Source: Phytopythium helicoides (taxonomy: Eukaryota; Oomycota; Peronosporomycetes; Pythiales; Pythiaceae). Taken from it: a stretch of 64,000 bases of DNA. Positions 1-9,975 of this stretch are shown piece by piece. How positions within the stretch are numbered: the stretch's first letter is position 1; each line of letters opens with the position of its first letter. The stretch spans positions 1,178,001 to 1,242,000 of the forward strand of contig JANFNE010000007.1 of the NCBI GenBank assembly GCA_024867545.1, read 5' to 3'. Below the pieces are notes generated by a model. It did no database searches. It had not been told where the DNA came from and saw only the letters and a list, made by a program, of their open reading frames with translations. Position numbers and translations under genes: made by a program.

Positions 1-3000
1 AGGAAATGACACGCTACCTCACGTCTGTCTTCCGCGTTCTGTTTCAAGTGTCACCAGACACGCAATCTCTCGGCGTTTCACCCGAAGAGCTTGGACAAGT
101 AACAGCCCAGCAAGCCTTCGCGGAGGCGGATGAAGATCATGATGGTCGGCTTACACTGGAAGAGTTTCAGAAGTGGTACCAGCAGCCTGGTGGCATAGGT
201 GAAGTCGCAAAGAATGGAGAGCAGCTTTTCAGTCTTGCTGAGGCGCGACGGCTCACGAATCTTGAAGCATTTTCGCCGATACAAGTGTTTGAAGCTCTCG
301 CTGATTGTGCGGATGATCAGGGATATGTCTCTCGCTCTGCGTTTGACGAGTGCTTTCGTAAGATGATCGCTGCAAATGATGGACTGCGTGCTGAGTACCA
401 GTACGAGCACATCAACGCCATTTTGGATCGCCTCTTTGCCCTGTTTGATGTCGACAAGAATGGTCTTGTTGATTTCAGCGAGCTGTCGAGTGGGTTGTCA
501 GTGTTCTGTGGTGGCACATCAGAGGAAAAGGTCCGCGCAGCCTTTGCGTTGTACGACTACAACGGAGATGGCTATATTTCTCAAGACGAGATGGCCCGGT
601 ACTTGACGTCAGTCTTCAAGGTGCTGAAGGAGGCGTCGCCTGGCGCGCTGCTTTTCCGGTCCAAGTCTGGAAGCTCGGACAGCGACAGTGAGCATCTGCC
701 ACGTGAATCCCCAGAAGAGTTGGGCGCTCGCACAGCAAAACAAGCATTTGCTGAAGCGGACGCTGATCGCGACGGACGGTTGAGCTTTAATGAGTTCCGT
801 GCGTGGTACACAAAGTCAAGTGCTGCCAACATCGAGCGCCTAATCCAGAACAACTTGCCTGAGTGGTTGTCCTTGCGTGAGGTGCGTCGGCTTACAAATC
901 TTGGAGCGTTCTCCGCCAACCAAGTTCTCGATGCGTTTTCCAAGTACGCGTCGCCTACAACACGGACAATTGATCGTGACGCATTCCGTCGGGCAATGAA
1001 CCACTTCAAGGCTAGCGCGACGAATGCTAGCCCGGATGCAAGTGATCGTTTGCGTCTGCTAGTGGACCGTCTGTTCGATTTGTTTGACAAGGACAAGAAT
1101 GGAGTCGTGGACTTTGCGGAGCTTGCGAGTGGTGTGTCCGTGTTGTGTGGAGGCAGTGCACAGGACAAGGTTCGTTCTGCATTCAACCTTTACGACGTGA
1201 ACCACGACGGGTTTGTGTCGTTGGGAGAGATGCGTTTGTACTTGACGTCGGTGTTCAAAGTCCTCTTCGACGTCCACCCAGACAGCGCTGCTCGCATGGG
1301 CGTGTCGGCAGAGGAGCTTGCAACTATCACGGCTGAGCAAGCGTTTGCTGAAGCCGATATGGACAGAGACGGCAAGCTGTCTTTTGACGAGTTTAGTCGC
1401 TGGTACATGTCATCGGGAGTGTCGTCATCTGCGTCGTCAGTTTCGTCATCTTCGTCGACAGCAACTCCAAGCACATCTCCACACCGTGTTCCTGACTGGG
1501 TTAATCTTCAAGTAGTGAAGGACCTTACTCGCTTGGACAAGCACTCTCCTACCGAGGTGTTTGCGCTGTTTGCAAGCCACTGCTCTGAGGATGGGACTAT
1601 TTCTCGTGATGCTTTCGAAGCGTGCTTCGAGCAACTTATGGACGAGGAGTACAAGACAGACACCACTCGGCTTGCGCGTGTGCGTCTTGTACTTGACCGA
1701 CTGTTCGATATCTTTGACGTGGATGGCAACGGAGTTGTGGACTTTTGTGAGCTGACGAGTGGCCTCTCGGTATTGTGTGGCGGATCGCGTGAAGACAAGG
1801 TCCGCGCAGCTTTCGCACTTTATGACCTGAATCAAGATGGCTTCATTGCTCTCGAGGAGATGAGTCGATATCTTGCGTCGGTTTTCAAGGTCTTGTACGA
1901 AACGAACCCTGAGACCCGTGCTAAGCTCGGGGTTACCCCAGAGGAGCTGGCGACGATCACGGCGGAGCAGTGCTTCATCGAAGCTGACCTAAATCGCGAT
2001 GGAAAACTAAGCTTTGACGAGTTTGTCAAGTGGTACACCAAGACAGGAGGTTTCGGCGGCATTGAAAATGCGACTGCTGCAGAGAGTGGTCGCGTGATGG
2101 TTGGGTCTCTTGCTCCACTTCCAAGTGCTGAGGCATCTCATGATCTCGATGGCGACGAAGATGAAGAGGTTAAAGAAGAATCGAACTCGAATGCTGCGTA
2201 CCAGCTGCAGCCAGATTCACCGTTGAAGACGATATGGGGAGTTGGGGCATCAACATCGACGGCTGCACCAACATCATCAGCGCCTGCAACCAACGATGCT
2301 GACGATGACGAAGACTCGACGTTCCCGTCCTCAAAAATCTATGGCTTCTCGACTCCAAACGGAGACTCTCTCCTGTCACCCTCGTCCGCGTCAGCGCTCA
2401 ACATGAACAGCGCCAACATGGATCGTGTCCGCCACTTGCTCAAACTCAACTCGTACGAGGTGAACGATGTTTTCGAGATCTTTGCTGAAGCTGCTCCTTC
2501 TGGAGAACTGAGCTTCGCTTCTTTCAAGAAATGCTTCGATCAGATCATTCGGCTCGCTGGTGGCCACGCGTCGCTAGACGAAAAGCAAGAAGCTGACGCG
2601 ATGGTGCGCCGCCTGTTTAAGGTCTTCGACACGGACAACAGTAACACCGTTGACTTTGGTGAGCTGGCGAGCGGATTGTCAGTCTTGTCTGGTTCGAGCA
2701 TGGACGACAAGGTGCGCGCAGCCTTCCAGCTTTACGACATCAATGGCGACGGGTTCATCACACAGGAGGAGATGATCAACTACATGACATCTATCTTTCG
2801 TGTGATGTACGAGACGTCCGACAGCACGAAGTCCAAGATGGGCGTGAGCCCTGAGGAGTTGGCACGTGTGACTGCAGCACAGTGCTTCAAGGAGGCGGAT
2901 GTCAACCACGACAACAAGCTCAGCTTTGACGAATTCAAAAAGGTAAAGTACCCCGCTCCATGTTACTTAAAGTGATTCGTAAGAAACCACTCACTCATAC

Positions 3001-3042
3001 ATGTTGGGATGAACTATATAGTGGTGCACGTCCGGGCTGTGA
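1..3042 (+). CDS. Multi-repeat EF-hand protein, calaxin/NCS-like (5' partial)
   Basis: The frame is already open at base 3, and the first visible ATG (base 6) lies inside a repeat, so the gene starts left of the window. I read exons <1..2942 and 3022..3042. A GTAAAG donor follows codon AAG, a 79-nt intron ends in ATAG, and the join gives ...DEFKKWCTSGL stop, restoring the DEFxKWY pattern of the other repeats. About 985 residues are visible. They hold roughly four units of about 240 residues, each with three canonical EF loops (for example DVDKNGLVDFSEL, DYNGDGYISQDEM, DADRDGRLSFNEF), 13 loops in all. The loop near residue 878 has SN in place of the usual NG and may bind weakly. Unit order and the GLSVxxGGSxEDKVRAAF linker recall calaxin and neuronal calcium sensors, so a calcium sensor is likely. 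Serine-rich and acidic linkers near residues 470 and 710-790 separate units. No membrane segment is seen. Confidence 0.85.
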
Positions 3043-3302
3043 TACCAGTAGCGTTTAGAAGGCGACGATACTGCTTCACGCAGATGATGTGGTAGCATAA
3101 GGGTGCTCCGTTGGCATCACGGTGTGGAAGCTTGGCGTGTCGGTGTCGATGGAATCGCTGGCGTCATCGTCGATGGACAGCTGGTCGAGCCCGCAGCCGC
3201 TGCTTTCCGCAATCAAATCGGTGATTGCATCCAGAAGCGACTCACTGAGGTCAGCTGTGTTAGTGTGTCCGCGTTAACAACAATGCGAACGATTAGTTAG
3301 CT

Positions 3303-5065
3303 CTATACAGGCGTTTTTTCTGCTTTTGCTGCATGCATACCATGCGTTTGCAGAAGTCGATCGCGAGCGCTTTGATCTTCTCGCTGACTCTGTTCGATCT
3401 CAACGTGCATTTTCTGTATCTGCTCCAAGAATTCTTCGTCCTCTGACGTGTTCTGTTGCGGTAAGCGTAAAGGAAAGCTCATTTGAGAGAACGTAGCGTG
3501 CTCATGAAGAAACAATTGGCGTACCAACGACAGCGAGATGAGTGTAATCTCGGATGCAAGATCAGGTTTGTTGCTAGCCGCAATTAAACAACAGTTAGAT
3601 CGACAGCGATTGTTTTTGAGTTGCGCGGTAGTAGCGTACTAAGGCGCTTCTGTATCCACAGGAAGCGACACATCAGAAGCCACATTCTCTCCTGAAAGAT
3701 AGCGAGTCGCCAACGCGATACGATTATCTTGAGCAGGAGAGGTATTCGGTTTTTGATTGTTGATTTGATCTTCTTCGCTTGATGTCGTAGTGCACAACCT
3801 GACATGTATCGGACATCGATAGTCAGCTAGGTGGTAAATGCGGAGTTCGACAGGTGACTCGCACCCTTCAGTCCTCATAGCTTGAGGAAGTCGTGTTTGA
3901 GCAGTGGGACGTGGTGAAAGACCTGGCGATGGCAAGTCTACACAAGATTAAAGCGAAACTTGGATGCGAACACGAGTGATTGAGCCTACCATTCTGGGTT
4001 CTGCGCTTCGGGCGCTTTGCTGGTCTGGAGTAAACCACTTGAGAAGACTCACCTTTCGGGGCTCGCTTCGCGCTCATCTGCTGGAAATCAACCAACTCAG
4101 CTGCTAAAAGCTGTTCATGAGGAGCTGCCTTCTTCGCAGCCGAAGCACTTGTTGGTGTAAGCAGTGTCGGGGTTAGGGGGATCTTCCTGAGCCGGTAATC
4201 TGGATTGGTCGGTGTCGTACTACCGGGTTTTGGGACATATGGTCGAAAGCCAGTAAACAGCGGCGCGGCAGGAGCTGGTTTGCTGCGAGTTGCCGATCCT
4301 CCCCACGAGAACGCTTGGGGTAGCTTGGTGGCGGGCTTGATCGTTGTGCTTCTGCTCGTGAATCCCGTGTGGACTGGAGGTGAAGGGAACCGCTTCGACG
4401 GCGGAGCCACTCGAGCTGGCTGCTGTGTCGGCATCGACTTCCCGAAAGGTAAGCTAGGGTTCCCTTTTCCTCCCTCCATCGCAAACTTGAACGCAAGGGG
4501 TTTGACAGCTGAAACACCCCATTCACAAGTTAGCACGAGAGCTATGGGTTTGACAAGGATGGTCACATCAGCACTTGCCTCCTTGGGCATTTGCCTTCGC
4601 GGGTCTCGAAACCGCCGATATAGGAATCACAAAAGGCGCAGACTCTGCGCACCCCGCCGTTAGCTTTAGACCGCACGCGCGTCACACGCAATCAACAATC
4701 GCCACAGACTCGTGACAGCCACCCCGCCCTTTGCTCGCTGATTGCCAAACACCAGGCGCGCAAACGGCTTCGCCGTCGTCACTGGTGACATCGCCACTGG
4801 CACTGGAACCGGTGGCACCGCCTTGCGCGCGCTCAGGTCGGCGCTTTTCCACTGGAACATGGCCGCTTGTGCTCGTCTCGGCAGATTCGACAATGAGATC
4901 GAGTCGAGGACGCGCGCACTTTCTCGTTGACTTTGGGATTGTATGCGACTTGGTTTCCCTTTGGCGGCAAAGGGAAACTTCAACGTTGAGGATACAGGTC
5001 AGTTTTGTAATTTCTCGTAGAAGGGAAAGGTCGCGTGTCAAGGGCCGCGAGCCTGGAGTCGCCAT
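3303..5065 (-). CDS. Unrecognised five-exon protein, 498 aa
   Basis: Exons (complement): 4723..5065, 4579..4644, 3990..4508, 3640..3937, 3303..3573. The exons sum to exactly 499 codons and every junction keeps frame. Introns are 78, 70, 52 and 66 nt. Three are GT-AG; the one at 4509..4578 has a GC donor (GCAAGT) and a TTTCAG acceptor. Branch-like CTAAC sits before several acceptors. The product is mostly low-complexity, rich in Pro, Ser, Lys and Arg, with a basic patch (RPAKRPKRR) that could be a nuclear localisation signal. The last exon has a short predicted coiled coil (FLEQIQKMHVEIEQSQRE). No family was recognised. The ATG at 5065 was chosen because the frame upstream has only a GTG. Its start lies 57 bp from the divergent DNAI7-like start, suggesting a shared promoter. 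The first exon is the least certain part. Confidence 0.6.
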
Positions 5066-5122
5066 GCAGGCGGCGGAAGTGGCGGAAGCGGCCACTGCAG
5101 CACACGCAGTCGCAGTCTGAGC

Positions 5123-7738
5123 ATGGTAAGGTGCTATGGAGCTAAAAGGGCTTTTGATGCTGAGGTTGCTGACCGTTTGTTGGGGTTCGATGCGAGTTCT
5201 AGGGACCGAAGAAGAAGGCGCCGAAGAAGACCAAGGAGGAGCTCGAGGAGGAGCGAAGGTTGCAAGAAGAGGCTGAAGCGCGAGCGCGCGCCGAGGAGGA
5301 GAAGCGGCTTGAAGAGGAGAGGAAGCGGAGAGAGCTCGAGGCTGCGAGGCGCAGAGAGGAAGCGGCGCAAAAGCGAGCGGCCGAACTCGAGCGGCTGGCG
5401 CACGAAGGCGGACGTCGCGCAGCCGGACTTGGACGGCAAAGCGTCTCGACTCGCCGATATCTTGCGAGCTAAAAAGGAGTCCAGCGATGTACGTGTCGCT
5501 GCGTTGGGATTGTTACTTTTGGATGTGCTCATGTTTCGCGATTGGCTTTTAAGTGGGAGCGATTCGTGGCATGCGAGCCGCGGCCAAACGCTGAAGTCGA
5601 GGGAGACCTCAACTCGTTCGTGAACGCGTGGCTGGTGGATGCGTCATCTGCAGTTGATGAGTCGCAACCTCTACCCGCTGTTGTGAAAGCTGTGGCGGCG
5701 GCCGTCAGTGTATTGGATGATCTCCAGTTTGCTGCTGCTGGAGCAAGAGCAACCAATGACTCTCGTCTCGCCGCTCAATGTGCACGCTTCACGACCCAGC
5801 TACGATCGCTCGTGATCGAGCAGGTTGAGCTCACCACTGCTCGAGTGCTTCAATATGCTGACGAGTACGCGGATCTGACCGCCCCAGCCATGACAGGAGC
5901 CGGATTGAACAACGCAAACGCGGTGAACCGAGGGGAAGTTCGACTAAGCAGCGCCGAAGGAGGCGTCGGATTTGGGACTCTGGGTGAACCTGCTGGCCAA
6001 AAGTGGACGTGGAAAGAAGGTGGATTTTGGTGAGTCGGTAGGTGTCGCTGTCGATCTACCCAAGGCCGTGCTTCTCCAATCACTTGCACTTCGAGCACTT
6101 CACTGGCCGTTCGACTACATATCTTGCCCAAACAATGGTCGATAGTGGCAGCAACGTTGTTGCCCTTGGAGGAATCTTTGCGATTGAACTACTTGCAATT
6201 CCACCCCCTCCAAAGCGCGCTCACGGATGGGTGATGCGGGAGCTACCCGACTCTGGTTCAACTGGAAGTCAGCAGCAACATACAAAACGCCTTAGCTATC
6301 CGCTGGATGGGATGGTCGCGTCTGCTGCTTTACCGATCAAGGTTTGAACAGTTTTGTATGTGGATATTACACTTGAGCTCATATGCTGAGTATTGCTGTT
6401 CCAGGTCAGCCTTACATTACCAGCACAAGTTTCATTAGCGGCAGGAGCACTTTTGAGTTGCTCGGCTCTACGCGTAGGCTGGTGGGACTCGGTAAGCTCA
6501 TCTTGGCAAGAAGAAGGGATTTCGGATGTGGTGCTTGCGGCGGAAGCGAATTCTATCACGTTTAGCACCTTGCGTTTAGCACCGTTAGCAGTGCTGCAGC
6601 GCAAGGATCTGCATTATCACAAGCACTACTGGAAGCTTACAATGGATACGAGTGCTAGCAGTATGGTTGCACCGAAAGGTGCAACGAGCAGTCGTGCATT
6701 GCTGACACTTTCTACGGAGACTTTGGACAACATCCAGTTCCTTATCACAGACGCTGGTTGCGCACTTCTCTCTCCTTCGGTGCCACATCTCGTGCCAGAT
6801 GACAGTCGTAATGGTTCTTCGTCACCAGCGTATTTAGAGCCAGGCGAGCTACTGACACGTCTCGCAGCATGTGGCATCGACCTGTGCCCACCTTCTTCTA
6901 GCAAAGGTGACAGCGATGACTCTGCAACTTCAGCATCGTCGGGTGAAAAGAACAAGATTATTGAAGACCGTGTGATGGACGAGATCGTTCGAATCGTGGC
7001 ATCCTATGAAGTGCGTTTGGCCGACTTCTCGCTTCTCGCTGCTCCACCAGATAATCTACCAGCTTACCCAAGCGGTGATGAAAACAACCCAGAAGAATAT
7101 GGACCAGACTACAGCTCCATGACTAGGTGGCTTGCCGCAGTGGACGATCCGAGCAAAATTGTGTTCACCGTCCGCGAAGTACTGTGGCCTTATCTTGGCG
7201 ATGAAGATCACGATCCGATCGGAAACGTAGAAGATATGCGAGCGTCGCCTGTGACCGGTGTTGGCAGAGCTTGACAGCGAGGCTGTCTGGTGGTGGTGTG
7301 ACCTTCCGCCTTGACCGAAGTTGCCGCGCGGATCCGTACGACTCACATGTGCATCTGTCGACCGCGCTCGAAGCATTTTCGTCACCCGATGCACGCGATC
7401 GTATGGCTGGATCCAACGTGCTTTTTGAGTACACGCTCAAGAAACTCCTTCGATTGCTTCGCTTGTTCAGCACTTCGACTCCCGTTATTGCATCGACTTC
7501 CTCATCCGCATTGGGATCTGCTTCGTTCGGCATGGCAAACTCGGTAACTGGGGAGTTTGCCGGCACTAGTAACGGTAGTGGGGAGTCGACAAACGGAAAT
7601 AACGAGCTTTCTCAAGCTGATTCTCAGAGTGGCAATGCCGAAGCTGGGGTCAAAGAGATTGTGCCAGAGAATCTACAAGGAGAATCAAACAGTGAGCCTG
7701 CAGCTGAAGCTATCACTGCCGTTGAGCCCGTGGCATAG
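5123..7738 (+). CDS. DNAI7: DNAI7/CASC1-like axonemal dynein-associated protein, frame interrupted
   Basis: Exons read as 5123..5125, 5203..5488, 5554..6341, 6405..7226, 7268..7738 (introns 77, 65, 63 and a doubtful 41 nt). The first exon contributes only the ATG, followed at once by GTAAGG. Domains in order: a Lys/Glu-rich coiled coil (KKTKEELEEERRL) typical of the Casc1 N-terminus, WERFVACEPRPNAEVEGDLN, the DLPKAVLLQSLALRALHWPF segment, GGIFAIELLAIPPPPKR, WWDSVSSSWQEEGISDVV, and a C-terminal HVHLSTALEAF...LKKLLRLLRLFS region. The family (axonemal 84-kDa protein, DNAI7) acts in ciliary inner-arm dynein assembly. Three single-base surpluses break the frame, near 5395-5410, 6025-6032 and 6125-6136. 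Removing one base at each gives about 788 aa, close to family length. They may be sequence errors or real decay. A frameshift instead of the 41-nt intron is possible. Confidence 0.72.
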
Positions 7739-7823
7739 CGCCATACCTTACAAGGGTAATTTGTCTTTATATTATGTTGGATGCTTTCGTTCTCGACAGC
7801 AGCCCGTCAACGCCGGGTACTGA

Positions 7824-8917
7824 CTAGGCAAACTTGGACGGGATTCCCAGGTGTGCGGCAAGCTCCGTGTAGCCGCCAATGTACTCGCCGTCGAGGTAGA
7901 TCTGGGGCACGGTCTTGACCGCCTTGCCGATAAGCTGCTGTAGTGCAGGGATAGAGACCTCCGTAGGCACAGAAATCTCGTCATAAGCCCAGTCGCGCTC
8001 ACCAAAAACCTCCTTTGACGCGAGGCAGTACTTGCACGTGGGCTTGGTGAAAATGACGCGAGCGCCAGGCGTCTGATGCGTTTCTTGAGCTGCTCGATCT
8101 GCTCCGCCAGCTTCTTTTGCTGCTGCTCAAGGGCGAGCGGGTCATCCTTGATCACCAGATCCTCAAACTTCATGTCAATGTCAACGTGCAGCCCGCACTC
8201 CTGGGTCTTGCCGTTGAAGCGGCCGGCGCGGTCATTGCCCTTGTCGGCCTCCGTGACGGGGCGACTCGAGTGCCAATCACCGACGCTCTCGTAGCCCTGC
8301 TCCTTGAGCGGGTGGTACGGCAGCGAGTGCTTGGCCATGTAGTCGTCGATGTCCTGCTTGGACCACTTGAGATCGGGCAGATCTTGAGGCGGCCGTCCTG
8401 GATGTTGACGATCTGCATGGTCTGGCGGTGTGTCGTCTGCTCGGCGCGCACGCCTACGAGCAGCGCCGACGCGTCAAGCTCGCGCAGCGCACGCTGCATG
8501 GGCTCGACCTTGCGCATGAATCCGTACTGGCGGTGCGCCTCGGGGGTCTCGATCTCGTAGAGCTTACCGTAGAGCGCCTCCATGCGCGCGGGCGTGATGG
8601 GCGACTGGTACACGCGCACGTCGAGGTTCATCTGCTTCTCAAGGCTGGCCGCGAAGAGGTAGGTCTCACGCGGCAGGTAGCCCGTGTCGACGAGGATGAC
8701 GGGCACACGCGCGTCGCTCGGGCGCGTTGCTGGTCACGAGGTGCAGCATGACGGCCGACTGGATGCCGAAGCTCGAGCTGAGCACCAGTCGCGAGCCGAA
8801 GGTGGCGCAGGCCCACTGCACGATCTCGGCCGCCGACTTGTCGGCCAGCTGCGCGTTGAGCTGCGCCACGTAGGCCTCGAGCGAGTCGAACTGCGTCGCG
8901 TCGAAGAGCGGCGCCAT
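7824..8917 (-). CDS. PAPS reductase fused to a C-terminal glutaredoxin domain, frame interrupted
   Basis: This would reduce 3'-phosphoadenylyl sulfate to sulfite in assimilatory sulfate reduction. Visible motifs in order: [18 protein letters not shown] (nucleotide-binding loop), [40 protein letters not shown], and ECGLH with the catalytic Cys. The GD-H form and lack of the extra Cys pairs of APS reductases point to the PAPS type (MET16/CysH). A linker with a short coiled coil ([17 protein letters not shown]) leads to a glutaredoxin-like domain: [35 protein letters not shown], ending IPSKFA. The fused domain could supply the reductant. Frame slips occur near 8720 (one extra base), near 8383 (one missing) and near 8070 (one missing). 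Correcting these gives exactly 365 codons. ATG at 8917 begins a conserved-looking N-terminus. It is convergent with the DNAI7-like gene (85 bp apart). Confidence 0.78.
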
Positions 8918-9975
8918 CTTCCGGAGGGGCTTGTGGCGCGAGTTTGGGGCTTCAGAAGGCGAAAGTTGGACGAGCGGCGAGCGGCGAGGGCTGCGCGGGC
9001 GCTGGTGGCGGCGGCGACGAGGCTGGAGCGACCGGGAGGGCGAGCTGGAGGTGGCCGCGCGGCGTCCGGATCATCAATGAGGCGGCGGCATGAAGTGGAC
9101 GCTCGCGGCGTTTGGTGGGCGGCGCCTTTCGGTAGACGCGGCGCCGTTCTGCTCTTTGATTGGTCTGTAAAAGGTTTTGAGTAGTTTTTGATAGGATGAA
9201 ATTTAACCCTTCTGACCAATCGAGGCGCGCATTTGAAGGCTGTCATAATTTTGAGAGAGGAGTTAACCTCGACTCAGTACAAATCGCTGCGAGATAACAC
9301 ATGACCAGCGTGGCAGTACACCGCGCTTTCTGCGCAATTGATCGATGCTGAGCTCGCCGCGACCACCAAGTGGATACAGATCGACGCTGCGGCGTAGCGC
9401 GCTGCCATTTGCGCAGTTGCAGTGAAGTGGAGAGGGTCTCCACGCCCCCAAACGGACCACTACGAGCTCCGGTATGATACAGCGAGGCGCCACGATGAGG
9501 CAGCTGCGCGCCTTAGGCCTGCGCAACAGGAGATGAACCTGCACTCAAGTGGCTCACGGAGTTGCCCGCGTGTTGATGCAATCGGGTCAAGTGGCGATTG
9601 CGCTCCTCCACTGGAGGTGCGGATGCGAATCAGTCAGTTCGGTTCAGAAAGTATACAAATATCAAGTTAAACGAGGATGTATGTTGAAGTTTGTTGTCAA
9701 CGGCAGTCCGCGGCTTGCTTTTCTCATGACGAGGCGAGGCTTGATCACGCCAAGCCTGTCTCAATGTCCAAGCAGAAGATTGAATGGTGGTGTGCAGTCT
9801 GCCTTTATTTAGTTTATTGGTGGTGTAATTGTTTGTGTATCTGTTTGTGTGATTGTCTGTGTGCTTGGTGACTTGTACTCGTACTTGGGGGGAACGCATG
9901 CGCATGCTGGTACCAAATAGATAAAACGCAGCTCGGACTCGGCTGGATACATCGACGAGAGAGCGGAGAGACCCG
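8918..9975. other. Intergenic, no gene seen
   Basis: About 1.06 kb between the PAPS reductase start and the sestrin stop. Only short open frames without family likeness occur. Inverted CCAAT boxes (see the separate entry) lie in the part nearest the PAPS reductase. The stretch 9820-9880 is GT-rich. I saw no convincing tRNA or transposon end. Confidence 0.5.
9150..9215 (-). promoter_or_regulatory. CCAAT-box pair upstream of PAPS reductase
   Basis: An ATTGG (CCAAT on the minus strand) lies near 9158 and a GACCAATCGAGGCG near 9197, about 240-280 bp upstream of the minus-strand start at 8917. An almost identical GACCAATCGAAGCG occurs near 12385, upstream of the sestrin gene. CCAAT boxes are common promoter elements; function here is inferred. 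Confidence 0.3.

Noticed and set aside
4731..5120. 129-codon plus-strand frame ending just before the DNAI7-like ATG
   Set aside because: It lies antisense to the first exon of the 3303-5065 gene, and reads as low-complexity without family likeness.
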